A DNA stretch of 64,000 bases from Persicaria tinctoria (GCA_037127255.1 JBANSL010000018.1:11567175-11631174); one strand, 5' to 3'; counted from the stretch's first letter, positions 48,416 through 60,749 are shown. Numbers and translations are program-made. Notes: a model not told the origin generated them from the sequence alone.

Positions 48416-50200
48416 TGTTGTGAGCCCAATTCGCCATGTTTTATACTATCTTTTATATCGATTTCTGCATGCATTTCATACATTCGGGTTAAAATAATAC
48501 AGAATTTGTGTAGTTTATGTTTATTTGCAATATATGGAGGTCGATCTACACAAGTTTTTGTTATATTTCGCAGAAATCGGACGTAGTTTGGAGCTTAAAG
48601 GAAAGTCATGAAGAAGCTAAGGATGGTGCAATGGGAGAAAAGCCCATTTTTCACCATTCATCATTCTGAATCAAGCTTTGATGTCTTCATGAAAGTTGTA
48701 GCCCTCGAAAAGAGCTTTCCAACGCATGCTCATATGCGTCAATTGAACGAACGAGGAATTGGAAAAGTGCGTTTCAAGAACAGAGCAGAATGCTGAGAGC
48801 GGACCAATTATACTCGATGTCGACCATATCTAGTCGACGTCGACCACTCCAGAGCCCAGAAAGCTACACGGAGTCGAGCAGAGCCACTCGAGGAGAGAAG
48901 CTTGGTCGACGTCGACCAAATTTGGTCGATGTCGAGGAGACTTGGTCGACGTCGAGGAGACTTGGTCGACGTCGAGGAGATTCCAGAAGCTGTCCGAATC
49001 GAGATCGAGGAGAAATCCGAGTGAGAGGAGTTACTTGCAAGCCAAGATTCGAGATATTCTATCAAGACAAGTCAAGTTCTATCAAGAGAAGGAAGATCTA
49101 TCCACAATAGTTCTACTTCCTTTTAGATATAATTATTTTATTTCCAAATTTAATCTTTAAATTATTAGATAGATAAATTTAGATATAGATAGATGTTACT
49201 TTCCTAGATTAGCTAGGGAATGAAGCCTATAAATAAAGCCCTAGGGGCTGGATTTATTCATTCAATTCTAGTTCCAATTAGTTACATAGAGATAGAGAGA
49301 GAGAGCTTGTGGCGAGAGAGGTTGGAGAAGGCGAGAGAAGGATTTGGCTTCGATTGGTTGTAAGCTTTCTTTGAGTTTATTTAATGCAATTTAGTTCCCT
49401 TTTATTATTGATGTATTTCTTTATGATGAAAAGCGAGTAGTCACCCAACTTCTAGGGTCGGGGTGAGCCTGACGGTAGCCATGTGAGGTGATGCGGTAAA
49501 GGTACAATCTTTTGATGCGAATTCGTCTTCTATCCCTATGAGCATGATTCTTTTGAGAAAGTTGAAGGTGATCCTTGTTTGTGTTATTGAAGCGAAAGTG
49601 ATCTTAATACGACTTGGATTAATTATGTGAAAAAGGGTTAGTAATAATATATTAGGATTTATGCGAAAGCCTCTATCTTCCTATTTGTTAATAACGAAAG
49701 TTATTTGATGAAAACCATGATCTTTTATGCCTTTATGTGTTACTTTGTATGGTTATCGTTGTGGTGTTGAAACCCTGATCTTGGAAGTATTTTAGTTTAT
49801 GAATTTTATTCACAAAATTTCGTGTTTGCTTTCGTTTTATGCAATTTAAAGTTTCGATCTTTAGTTTCTGTTTTTACTCGAAATCGACTAAACTTGGTTG
49901 ACGTCGAGGAAGTCTGGTCGAGATCGAGTACTTTGTTTTGGTTTTCGTTTTCTGCTTTTCTCTATGTTTCTGTTTTCTGTCGACAGTGGTCGATATTGAC
50001 TAAGTAAGGTCGATATTGAGCATTCTTCTGGTCGATTTTGGGCTGAGATTTGGAACTAAAAAGGCGGGCGCTGACACGCTTCCTCGTGGATCGATCCTGA
50101 CTACCATCTACTACAGCGGGAGGAAGTCTTGTAATTAATTTGCGGAGATTAGGGAGTCGAATTTGAGATTTATATTTCATACTTGATTTTCCTCCCAACA
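48416..50200 (+). mobile_element. Complete 3' LTR of the nested element (1785 bp)
   Basis: Starts TGTTGTGAGCCC and ends CCCAACA. It contains a TATA box (TATAAATA, 49228-49235), a GA repeat leader at about 49290-49305 and a series of TCGACGTCGA words. Confidence 0.75.
48885..48990. repeat. Tandem GGTCGACGTCGAGGAGACTT repeat with palindromes
   Basis: Three or more roughly 20-bp units, preceded by the perfect 16-bp palindrome TGGTCGACGTCGACCA. Related words recur at about 49885-50040 and in the degenerate gypsy remnants of copies 1-3. Confidence 0.85.
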
Positions 50201-50576
50201 TTATGCTCAAAGAGTGACGGTTATCCGACGATAGGTTTTTCTTTCTCTCTTTTTTGTGGGAGTTGTCTCTGTTAGGGTTGTTTTAAAAGATCGAAGAGGT
50301 GGTGGCACTTCGTCGGAAAACCTATTTGTCTTCTGCCTTGGTAAGGTAAACCTTTCGATGGGATGCAAAAAGTCACTTTTCATTACCCCTTCTGAGGTCA
50401 TCGTCTTTTCGTTATCCTTTTGTGGGGCACGAGAGGCGCCATCATGTCTTTTCTAAAGGGTTTTTTTGCGCCATTTTTTGTACAATCGCGATATTGAAGA
50501 GATTGTATTTTTCTTTGTTAATTTTCCTTCTCGCGTATTTTCAGGATCTTTCTAGAAGTCTTTCCTTGATAGTGCG

Positions 50577-51900
50577 ATGTCGTCGGCGAGTGATAGTCAA
50601 AATAGGAGCGCGGGGTTTTTGGAGAATGAGACTAGTTCTTTGTAGAACGAGGGGTTCACGATAAGAATTGATTCAGAGGAGACAATATCTTCTATTCGTC
50701 CTTCTCGATCGGCAGATCGGACGTGCCTCGCGTAAAAGGAAAGAAGGCGTCCGTCGTTTCTAAGAGAGTTAAGAAAGACTCTCTGACAGGATTCATCAAA
50801 CCTCCTCTTTCAGTGTTGGAGTTGGGGCACCTTGAGGCGATTACCTATACATTTCCTTGGCCAACTGGTGTACAATTAGGGATGGCTTCCGCGAGAATAG
50901 GTTGTTTAAACGCGTATCTGAACCACGTGATGGTTCATCTGGAAAGTTAGTTCAAGGGTTCCGTCTTCCCCTCCCTCTTCTTTACGTTGACTTTCTTAAG
51001 AAAATACAAGTATGCCCTGCTGAGCTGGCTTTCAACGTCGAGATGTATCTGGCTGCGTATGTGATACGATGTGCTGCCAATCGCCAAAAAACCTCCTTAG
51101 GTCATCCTTTCACATTCTGTTTTTTAAGAAGGCCGGGTCGCGATGGGCTCGTGTCCGCATCCTTGAGTGGGGATATTGTCGAGAGACTGTCGAGTAAAGC
51201 TGGTTGAAGAAGAAAGTGGTTCTTAGTCCGCGGCTCCTCCTGTCGCTTTTTGAACTTTAGGATTACTCCCGGTAATTATCAGGCTCATTCCAAAAATAAA
51301 ACGCTGGAGCTTGATGATTGGAAGTCCGTGTTTCGTCGTGATAGTTAGTTGGGTAAGCGAAAGTATAAGGACGTGATAACCCCCCTGAGACTAGAGATGA
51401 CTGGGCTCAGGTTTCCTCATTCTCCGGGTGCGTGTTAAATTTCTTTGTTCAATCGTATTGTGTTGTTGTGTATGCTTTTCTTAACGTGAATTACTGTTTT
51501 TTTGGTCTGGTCTAACCTCTACTTTTGTCTTTTGGCAGGTATGTTGGATCTTTCGAAAATTTTATGCGGGGCTCGCGGACAAGAAGGGTAAGAAAACCAA
51601 CGGCGCCCTAGCGACATGAATTCCGCCAATTTCTTCTTCACAAGTGGTGAGAGATCGCCATTCACCCCTTGGCGCTTGCTAGGGTGTAGGGTGAGGCTGG
51701 TCATCAGGCCACCGGAGGGAAAATCGATGATCTTGAGATTACCTAGACTGATAAGGCTTTGACCAAGGAACGCGAGTCTTCCCTCCTTCGGAAGAAAAAA
51801 AATTGTAACATAAATTTTTTCCATAGAAGTTATTTGGGTTTAATATATTGATATATTATGGGATTTATTTAGATTTAAACTTTGATTTATTTTATAATTA
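50577..51900 (+). pseudogene. Fuller gypsy-type gag-like segment
   Basis: An ATG at 50577 opens a frame that is soon stopped. The recognisable frames are 50723-50950 (KGKKASVVSKRVKKDS, LGHLEAITYTFPWPTGVQLG) and, shifted, 50857-51207, containing FRLPLPLLYVDFLKKIQVCP and LAAYVIRCAANRQ. The pattern resembles the plant 'putative gypsy type transposon' family, and it keeps about 54 bp that are deleted in copies 1-3. It is more diverged from copies 1-3 than they are from each other. Not functional. Confidence 0.55.
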
Positions 51901-52076
51901 TAAATATGAATTAGTATATATGTATATATTATAAGAATTTCATTTAATTCTACGCTAATTTTGTAACAATTAAGAAGTAATAAAACAAATTAATTATCTT
52001 AATGAATGATTACTAATAGAAAATTTATTTAAATTAAAAGAAAACCGCACAATTTTAATAGTCCTTAACTAAAATC

Positions 52077-52740
52077 CCGGTTTCAGCATCAACAACAGTT
52101 CTAAAATCGGGGTTTCGGCAACTCCGGTTTCAGCAACTTGCATATTGCAATCGTTACATATATTTGATGGGATGATTGAATAAAATGAAATTGCTGAAAT
52201 TGCAATTTAAGCAAACGGTGAATTTGTTAGTTTGCTATTGTGATCGAGTTTGCTTTGTTGAGAGTTTGGATATTGGCAATTTAAGCAAAAAAAATTTGCC
52301 TTGCTGAAATTAATTTTTATAAAATTGTATGAGCTACTATATCTTACAAGCATATATGCCAACATTTCAGTATTTCAATAGCTTTTATGTATAACATTTT
52401 CAGCAATGTCAGCAATAACCATTTCAGCATCAACAATGTTACTGAAACCGGAGTTTCAGCATCAACAACGTTGCTGAAATCCCGATTTCAACATCAACAA
52501 CAGTGCTAAAATCGGGGTTTCAGCAACTCCGGTTTCAGCAACTTCGGTTTTAGCAACACGAAAAAAAAACTGCTGAAACAGGAGGGGCACACGGGGGGGG
52601 GGGGGGGTACATGGGCATAATTTCAACAACTTCGGTTTCAGCAGTTTTAGCAACACAGGTGGACATTTAACTTATATGGATAGGTTGACGGACAAAATGC
52701 TAATAAAGACTGAAAATATGGACATTATAACAGACACCCT
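52077..52740. mobile_element. Foldback element L-like arm, partial
   Basis: GTTTCAGCATCAACAAC-rich arm ending in GTGGACATTTAACTTATATGG ... CAGACACCCT, the right terminus of the L family. A run of about 17 G lies at about 52595-52608. The left edge is joined to AT-rich gypsy-type 3' sequence (51840-52076). Confidence 0.6.
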
Positions 52741-52992
52741 TTGTTTTTATCATATTTGTACAATTTTAGTAGCCCTTAACAATCTTATAGAAAAAATAGC
52801 CCTTAACACTAGTTTAATTGCTTATATTAATAAAGTAATTAAATAAGGGAATCAACTTATAAATTGGCCACTTCAAGTTATGAAACGTTGAAACTCATAT
52901 ATGAAACAAAAAAAAATAATAATAATAATAAAAATAATAGTAATTAAATAAGGGAATCAACACGAGTGGCTATGAATGAAGAGAAGCATGGT
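52741..52992. other. Peroxidase-upstream flank, uninterrupted version
   Basis: It reads TTGTTTTTATCAT... through TTTAATTGCTTATATTAATAAAG (about 52813-52835), then GGAATCAACTTATAAATTGGCC, the same order as around the Mutator and copia insertion sites but without insertions. After GAAGAGAAGCATGG (52979-52992) it is joined to gag-like distal sequence. Confidence 0.7.
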
Positions 52993-53620
52993 ATTGCGTT
53001 GCTGTGTCTGCTTTTCTTAACGCGAATTACTATTTTTTTAGTCCGGTGTAACCTCTACTTTTGTCTTTTGGCAGGTATGTTGGATCTTTCGAAACTTTTA
53101 TGCGGGGCTTGCGGACAAGAAGGGTAAGAAACCTAACGGTGCCCTAGCGACATGAAGTCCTCCAATTTTATCTTCACGAGTGGTGAGAGATCGCCATTCA
53201 CCCCCGGACCTTGCTAGGACGTAAGGTGAGGTTGGTCATCAGGCCACCGGGGAGAAAAGCGACGATCTTGAGATTGGCTAGACTGATAAGGCTTTGACCA
53301 AGGAACGCGAGTCTTCCCTCGTTCGGAAGAAAAAAAATTATAACATAAATTTTTTCCAAAGAAGTTATTTGGGTTTAATATATTGATATATTATGGGATT
53401 TATTTAGATTTATACTTTGGTTAATTTTAAAATTATAAATATGAATTAGTAAATATGTATATATTATAAGAATTTCATTTAATTCTACGTTAATTTGTAA
53501 CAATTAAGAAGTAATAAAAGAAATTAATTATCTGAATGAATGATTACTAATAGCAAATTTATTTAAATTAAAAGAAAACCGCACAATTTTAATAGTCCTT
53601 AACTAATTAGCCGAGTGTTT
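52993..53620 (+). repeat. Duplicated distal part of the gag-like segment
   Basis: TATTGCGTTGCTGTGTCTGC onward matches 5735-6200 and 51455-52070. No frame is open; it lies next to the LINE tail as in copies 2 and 3. Confidence 0.7.
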
Positions 53621-53639
53621 TGACTTTTTATTTTTACAG

Positions 53640-54620
53640 TAGGCAAGAATTAGGAGTGATTACACGAACTGTAATCTGGTTCCTTGATCATCCTTGAAGA
53701 TGATGGAACAAAGTTCCCTATTAAAAGGGATAGTAGAGCTATTACAAATGATACCCTTCCGAGCTATAAAATCAGCTACATGGTTTGCTTCCCGATAGCA
53801 GTACCTGTATTCGACAAATTCAAAGGCAGATTCTAGACGCTTGATCTTTTCAATGTGATGAAAACTTCCCATCTGATGTCGTTGCTGTTGGTGATAGATT
53901 TGATGGCTGAAGATTGTCCCTTTATATAGTTACTATTCGATGTGTTTTCCTTATTGATTGCTTCATACCTGTCTAAATAGCGATAGCTTCAGTTTGAATG
54001 ACTGAACCTTTCAGAGATTCCTTATAAAATATGTCAATGACATGATCCAAGGAGTCCCAAACAACCTCTCCCACATGGCAATAACCTGTGAGATTAACAG
54101 AGCCATCCACATTGACTTTGTAGATAGCCCCTAGTGGTCTGCTCCATTTAGCTCTAGTTCTCTTATTTATAGTTCCATTCCATTGAGTATCTTTTTCAAT
54201 TTGGGTCCAGTCATTAATGTTTGCAATAACTCTTTGGATAATTGTTTCTATTGGGGTCGGTCTTTTATTCCTAAAAAGAAGGTCATTTTTGATTTCCCAA
54301 ATAGTTTGCTATATGAAGGCTATTTTCTCAAAGTTTTTGTTTTCATCTCGGATTTCCACTATATTTAGGGGTTGAGAAACGTTTTCATTCATATGGTGGA
54401 AGTATTTCCCTGTTTGTAGCTCAAATTAAGCAAGTATTTTCCTTGTGAAGGAACAATTTCTCATTAAGTGTTCCGTATCCTCATCTGCTTAATTGAAGAG
54501 ACTGCATTGGTTAAGAACTCTATTCACATATTTGTTAAGCCGTTTGGTAGTAGGAAGACCATCAACCATTATTAAGCAAGCCGTTTGTTAATTTGAAATA
54601 CCCGAAGCATCAATATGAAA
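53640..54620 (-). pseudogene. LINE ORF2 tail, copy 4 (longer version)
   Basis: The RNase H C-terminal frame is 53660-53872. Towards higher coordinates it keeps about 135 bp, absent from copies 2 and 3, that encodes a broken zinc-binding zf-RVT region (for example ADEDTEHLMRNCSFTRKI at about 54510-54455, minus strand). It shows the internal deletion in copies 2 and 3 is secondary. Confidence 0.65.
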
Positions 54621-55021
54621 GCCTCGTCATGTGTACATGATTAAGCCAAAAGGTGCTTATAATACTTGAAGTATCATATATTTATGTAAGTGGTGACATA
54701 GTGTATTGAGTCCTGAAGTACTATACACAACGTTGTACTCTTTTCCTTAATCTTGGTTTTTATCCCATAGAGTTTTTCCAAGGTAAGGTTTTTAATGAGG
54801 CAACTTATACACCATCGATATATTAGATCCCCCATATCAAACGATGAAAAGCACACTAGGTCCTGAAGTACCTTATATTTGTGCATTGAAAGCAGCTCAT
54901 CACCAACGACTAGGGAGTCTATTGCATCGAAGTCGAGTGTGATACATGAATGCATTTTAACTTGCACACATCGGAGATAATATTCAGACTCGACAATGCA
55001 ACTCATGAATGAGGGAATCAA
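54621..55021. other. Unrecognised stretch with a 115-codon minus-strand frame
   Basis: The frame 55021-54674 has no recognisable motif. It contains AGTCCTGAAGTA...-type repeats (AGGTCCTGAAGTACCTTATA, GAGTCCTGAAGTACTATACA). I see no homology to the other copies and make no functional claim. Confidence 0.25.
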
Positions 55022-55200
55022 CTTATAAAAAAAAATAGCCCTTAAAACTCTTATAAAAAAAATAGCCCTTAAAACTAGTTTAATTGTTTATATTAATAAA
55101 GTAATTAAATAAGGGAATCAACTTATGAATTCAAGTTATGAAACGGTGAAACTCATATATGAAACAAAAATAATAGAAATCTAAAATGGATGATAATATA
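55022..55200. other. Empty insertion sites upstream of peroxidase copy 4
   Basis: It contains single TTGTTTATA (55084-55092) followed directly by TTAATAAAGTAATTAAATAAG, the uninserted target of the Mutator-like element. It also contains GGATGATAATATATGAATG (about 55189-55207), the uninserted target of the copia-like element. Confidence 0.85.
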
Positions 55201-55475
55201 TGAATGATGAAGAGAAGCATGGTAGCCACGAGGCAATACATGTTTACCACTCCCATTTTTGTGGCAACGACTCCGTACATACATACATACATAATTGAAA
55301 TTGACCTTAACACTAAATAAATGTAAAGTCAAAAGCCCAAAAATTGTGAGACCGTACAGACATAACAAAAACATTACTCAGTAATTCCATATACCGTTCT
55401 TTCATTCAATTAATATCTATTAAAATTGTTGAATGGTAAACATATATACAAGAAAGCACGTCTTGCATCTTTGCC

Positions 55476-55482
55476 TATAAAT
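55476..55482 (+). promoter_or_regulatory. TATA box, peroxidase copy 4
   Basis: TATAAAT, 118 bp upstream of the start codon region as in the other copies. Confidence 0.7.
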
Positions 55483-55599
55483 TAGCAACAATTTGGATTG
55501 TTGCTTCCACACCAAAGCAGAGTCTCAATCTAATCTAATACGGAGTGTAGTTGCCTAACAAAAGAGTAAAGAGTAAAGAGCTGATCAGCCCACAAGGCC

Positions 55600-56710
55600 A
55601 TGGCCAAGGCAACTTCCCCTGCGGCACTAGCCGCCATTCTCATTCTCATGACCCTCGCCGGACAGAGTCTTGCCGCTTTGAAGGTCGGCTTCTACGCCAA
55701 CAAATGTGGAAAGAATGATGTCGAATCGATTGTGTTTAGTGTAATCAAGGCGAAGTTCATCAAGGACCCTACCCTCGTCGCTGCTCTTCTCCGTATGCAG
55801 TTCCATGATTGCTTTGTTAAGGTATAAAATCCGATCGATCGAACTCTTTTTAATCAATTTGTTCCATATATATTATATATAGAAGAGTCCTTTTCATTAA
55901 TTTGAATTGTGATCGAACATTGTTTATATATATGATCATATATAGGGATGTGATGCCTCAATTTTGTTGGATGGCCCGAACTCAGAGAAGACTGCACCCC
56001 CAAACGGTAGCGTTAGGGGTTACGAAGTTATTGATGCCGTCAAGGCTGCCTTGGAAAGGGCTTGCCCTGGAGTCGTTTCGTGTGCTGATATCATTATCAT
56101 AGCCACTCGTGTTGCTGTCGTCATGGCAGGAGGGAGATGGTACAATGTCGAAACCGGAAGAAGAGATGGACGTGTTTCTTTAGCTAGCAACGCCAATGCA
56201 GCTCTCCCTGGACCAACAATCCCTGTTTCCGCGGCTATTCAAGTCTTTGCTGCGAAGGGAATCACCAAGGAAGATTTTGTTCTTCTTCTAGGTGGTCACA
56301 CCACTGGAATCACACACTGTAGCTTCTTCCAAGACCGTCTCTACAACTTCCAAGGTTCCGGGAGGACAGACCCAAGCATGAACCCTTCATTTGCGCCGTT
56401 CCTCAAGAGAGTTTGCCCTCGCAATGGATCCGGTGGCAACCGGCCTGTCAACCTTGACCAAAGCAGCTTAAGCAGCGCTAACAAGGTCGACAATGGCTTT
56501 TACAAGGCAATCAAATCGGGCAAGGGTATTCTCCAGATCGATCAAGACATTGCACGCGATGCATCAACCAAGGCTATCGTGTCCAAATACGCAGCCAACA
56601 ACATTTTGTTCCAAACCAAGTTCGGTCAGGCACTCGTTAAACTCGGCAGGGTCGGAGTCCTCACCGGTAGCCAGGGTCAAGTCAGAAAGTCTTGCCGCCG
56701 CCTCAACTAA
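55600..56710 (+). CDS. Class III (secretory) peroxidase, copy 4
   Basis: Exon 1 is 55600-55821, the intron 55822-55945 and exon 2 55946-56710. It encodes the same 328 residues as copies 1-3. This copy has the least disturbed surroundings, with uninserted upstream flank and the full native 3' flank to about 56985. I would take it as closest to the ancestral arrangement. Confidence 0.96.
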
Positions 56711-56989
56711 TTAACTAACTAAACATCCATCGTCCAAGTGCTTAACTAACCACAAAATTTTACAATTGTTTGTTGATGACGAAACAATTAAATTTCGTGT
56801 TGAGAATATGCACATCGATCGTATTCATTTTTTGTTTTTTCATTTATCATTTCAATTCCTTGTCACTGGTTTCGTGCGTATAGTGTATTTGTATCATTAT
56901 TTATTGAATCATCAACAAATTTATATTGAAAAAATCAAGATTAATTATGTTTTTAGTTGCAATTGCATGCATTGAGTTTTCGGGTTCGA

Positions 56990-59190
56990 GTCGGAATATA
57001 TGTTTGTGTGTAACATATTGAAATATATGTTGAAATATATGTTTGCATTTCAGATCACAAAAATGCTAAAAATGTTGAAATATATGTTTGTGTGTAATAT
57101 ATTGTAGCTCATATAATTTTATAAGAACTAATTTCAACATTTTCAGCATAAGAAAAAGTTTCAGCAAGACAAAAAAAATTGTTGAAATTGCCAATATTTA
57201 AACTTTCAACAAAGCAAACTCAATCACAGTACCAAACTAACCACAAATTCACAAATAACAAATAACAAACTTTAGTTAAAAATTTCAGCATAAGAAAAAG
57301 TTTCAATGATACAAGAATAACATGGTAGTTGATCTTTGACCATATGTGAGTCTCTATATGACAGCAAAGGTATAACTTTAGTGAAAAGCACTATGCTCAA
57401 ACAACTCACAATTTACAACATATTTAGAATCAAATCCTAAACACAGTTTATCCAAGAGAAAAGCAAAATTAGAGGTCTCTGTAGATCCGGTAAATCCTTC
57501 TTCGAGTGCGGGCAAAGGGGAAGGCCATAGACGACCCCTGCTCTTCCTCAAATCTAGGTGAGCGCCACAGTTCCTCACCACCACCGCCGCGCGTCGCCAC
57601 AAATCTGAGTCCACCGTCTCTCTCAAGATCTGGCCGCCACATCCCAAGAAGGAGCTTTGTAGATCCGGCGATGGCGTCTTCGAGTTCAGGCAAAGGGGAA
57701 GGCCATGGACGACTCCCTCACTTCCAGATCCGATCACCACTGGACGTCTCCGGTAAATTCTTGGCCTGTTGTCCGCAGATCGGCCTCTTTGTCTTCCATT
57801 GATCCGACCTGCACGAATCGTCGGCAATTGGAGTGTCAAATCAGGTTCGAAATTCATTTCATAGCACGGAGCATTCCTCTTCCATGATTTATTTGAAGAA
57901 GGTACATCCGACCTGGAAGGTACATCGCCGGTTGAACATTCCCCTCCCCCGTTTCAGCACGTTCCGCTCCTCGCAGGTCTCGCTCATCAACTGAAATTGG
58001 AGAAGCAATCGATCTGTCCTCTGTCTCCAATTTCAGCAGCGCATGTTTTGATCCAAGGAGAAGCAATCGATCTTCGATTTTGATCGATCTCGAGTACGCT
58101 GTTTCGAGTCGTTGTTACTTGTTAGTAGGTAATCGATCCTTCCTCTTTCTCCAATTTAACTACTCTTTTATGATACTACACCCTTGAAACCTCCACCTGT
58201 AGTATCCAATCTTTTTCCGTTTCTGCTCCTTTAGCGACAGAGGAGTAATTTGCTTCTGAATAGTGGTGGACTAGAGCTCGGGGTGTGTTTTCTGCTGGAT
58301 TTGAGCTTGGCATCACCTAAGAGCGTGTTTAGGTTGGGGAACGATGTGCTTGTGAATGGCGGAGGTTCCTTTGTGAATTGTCCAATTTGCTGCGCTTTCA
58401 TTAAGAGGTGCTTAAATCTTGTACTTTAGATACACATGCTGAAACGCTTTTAATCGATCTATTTACAAGGGTATTGAAATGACTATCCTTGGAATTCCAT
58501 ATCTAAATCTTACTTTTATACCCACCACATTATGATGTTTTGATTTAGTTTCTCTCTCCTTGGCAACTCACAAATTCCATTTTAAAAATTTGAGATTTTT
58601 TAATTTGCTAAAATAGTTGTTGTAATTGCTGAAACGATTGAATAAAATGAAATTGCTGAAATTGCAATTTCAGCTAACAGTGAATTGGTTAGTTTGCTAC
58701 TGTGATTGAGTTTGCTTTGTTGAGAGTTTGGATATTGGCAATTTCAGCAAAAAAAATTCCTTGCTGAAATTAATTTTTATAAAATTGTATGAGCTACTAT
58801 ATCTTACAAGCATATATGCCAACATTTCAGCCTTTCCACATTTCAGTAGCTTGTATGTATAACATTTTCAGCAGTGTCAACAATAACCATTTCAGCATCA
58901 ACAATGTTACTGAAACAGGAGTTTCAGCATCAACAACATTGCTGAAACCCTGGTTTCAACATCAACAACAGTGCTAAAATCGGGGTTTCAGTAACTTCAA
59001 TTTTAGCAACGCGAAAAAAAAAACTGCTTAAACAGGAGGGGGCACATGGGGGGGGGGGGGGGGGGGCACATGGGCACAATTTTAGCAACTTCATTTTCAA
59101 CAAAACAGGTGGACATTTAGCTAATATGGATAGGTCGGTGGACAAAATGCTAATAAAGACTGAAAATATGGACATTCTAACAAACACCCT
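56990..59190. mobile_element. Foldback element L with captured GC-rich core
   Basis: The left arm (about 57050-57260, GCATTTCAGATCAC...CTCAATCACAGTACC) is inverted in the right arm (about 58680-58830, CTACTGTGATTGAGTTTGC...). Right-arm GTTTCAGCATCAACAAC repeats, a G run and the terminus GTGGACATTTAGC...ACACCCT (59190) follow. Between the arms is a GC-rich core (about 57480-58300) with leader-like composition. It directly abuts element R, separated only by TTATTTTT. Confidence 0.55.
57378..57857 (-). other. Unrecognised 159-codon frame in element L
   Basis: An Arg/Gly/Pro-rich frame over the GC-rich core, with overlapping frames on both strands (57506-57802 plus, 57469-57693 minus). The last codons run into arm sequence shared with element R. 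Probably captured leader or exon sequence; no domain seen. Confidence 0.2.
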
Positions 59191-60151
59191 TTATTTTTAG
59201 GGGTGATTACCTCGATGTCCTAATTTTTGGCCTTTATTAGGAAAAGATCTCCCATCTCTTCCAAATTAGCTAAATGTCCACCGCCCCCTGTGCCCATGTG
59301 CCCCTCCTCCCGTGCCCCCCCCCCTTACGTCTCATAGGTATTTTTTTTCCCAGTTTTTTTTTTTGCGTTTCCAGAGTTGCAGAAACGGAATTGCTGAAAC
59401 TTATGTTTCAGCAACCCCTTTTTCAGTTTTTTTTTCCATTTTTTTTTCGCATTGCTGAAACCGCATGTGCTGATGCTGAAACTCCTGTTTCAGCACATGC
59501 GGTTTCAGCAACCCCTGTTTCAGTTTTTTATTTTTTTTTATTTTACCGCATTGCTGAAACAGGGGTTTCAACACATACGATTTCAGCAACCCCTGTTTCA
59601 ATGTTTTTTTTACCGCGTTGCTGGCTGAAACGGAGTTGCTGAAACCCCTGTTTCAGCACATTCGGTTTCAGCAACCCCTGTTTTCAATGGGGTTTTTTTT
59701 ACCGCGTTGCTGAAACAAGGGTTGTTGATGCTGAAAACCCGGTTTCAGCAAAGTTGTTGATGCTGAAACCCTGGTTTTAGATGCTAAAATTGTTGCTGAA
59801 ACCGGAGTTAATTTTTTTTTCTTTTTTTTTTTTCGGATCACCACTTCGATACCGAAGGTGTTGAAATCGGAGTTGCTTTGTTTTCGCGTCACCACTTTGA
59901 CACCGGAATTGCTGAAACCAGAGTTTGTTTTTTTCAAAAATGCTAAAGTGCTGAAATGTTGAAATAGTACCTCATACAATTTTATAAGAATTGATTTCAG
60001 CATACGAATTTTTCTATTAAAGAATTAATTTCAGCATTTCAGATCACACAAAAAATCAAGAAGCTAATAAGCTCTCTAAAAGTTTCAGCAAGGCAAAAAA
60101 ATATGCTGAAATTGCATAAACAACATTTGATATCCGACTTTGACCCCAACA

Positions 60152-60749
60152 CACTACTAGAAATTTTTTATTTAACATCGGATAATAACCGATGTCTTTC
60201 AAATAAAAAAAATCGATGTCTATGTGGGGGATGTTAAAAGTCAAAAGTTTTTCACATCGGCCAAAACCCGATGTCTATATTATTTATAACATCGTTTCTA
60301 ATTATAAAAACGATGTTTTAATATGAAAGAGACATCATTTGTATAGAAATCCTACATATGTATATTCATTTTCTCTCTATAATTTGTAATGTTATTTTTC
60401 CACGCGAAATTTGGCTATATAGAATAAATACAAAACCGATGTTATTACATATATTGAAATCGTTTTCGGTTTTAAAGCCGTTGTTTATATATAGCAAAGA
60501 CATCTTAAATTATTAATTAATCGGATGTGTTAAGTTCGTAAAACTGGCGTGTTTAGTTCGTAAAAATGACGTGTTTAGTTCATAAAAATGATGTGTTTAG
60601 TTCGTTAAATTGGTTATTTTTGTACGTAAAACTGATGTGTTTGGTTTGTAAAGCTGATGTTTTTAGTACGTAAAACTAATGTGTTTAGTTCGTAAAAGTG
60701 ATGTCTTTTGTTACAATAAACCGATGTCTTTTTCCCGTAAACCCGATGT
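60152..60749. mobile_element. Truncated CACTA element, copy 4
   Basis: The left end CACTACTAGAAATTTTTTA follows ACA (60149-60151). It keeps the TAG form that matches the opposite terminus, while copies 1 and 2 have TTG. Subterminal CCGATGT words and the minisatellite (about 60530-60745) are present. Everything to the right, including the valyl-tRNA synthetase-like exons, is lost. Confidence 0.88.

Larger units (their letters stand above)
47533..50200 (+). mobile_element. Nested LTR retrotransposon, deletion derivative, with TTATG duplication
   Basis: TGTTGTGAGCC at 47533 and the end CTCCCAACA at 50200 are the TG...CA termini with short inverted ends. TTATG flanks both sides (47528-47532, 50201-50205). 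The first about 33 bp of a 5' LTR run straight into 3' internal sequence, which ends GAGGACAAGCAAGCTTAAGTATGGGG before a complete 3' LTR. Nearly all coding sequence has been deleted. The signature before the 3' LTR resembles plant gypsy elements. Confidence 0.8.
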
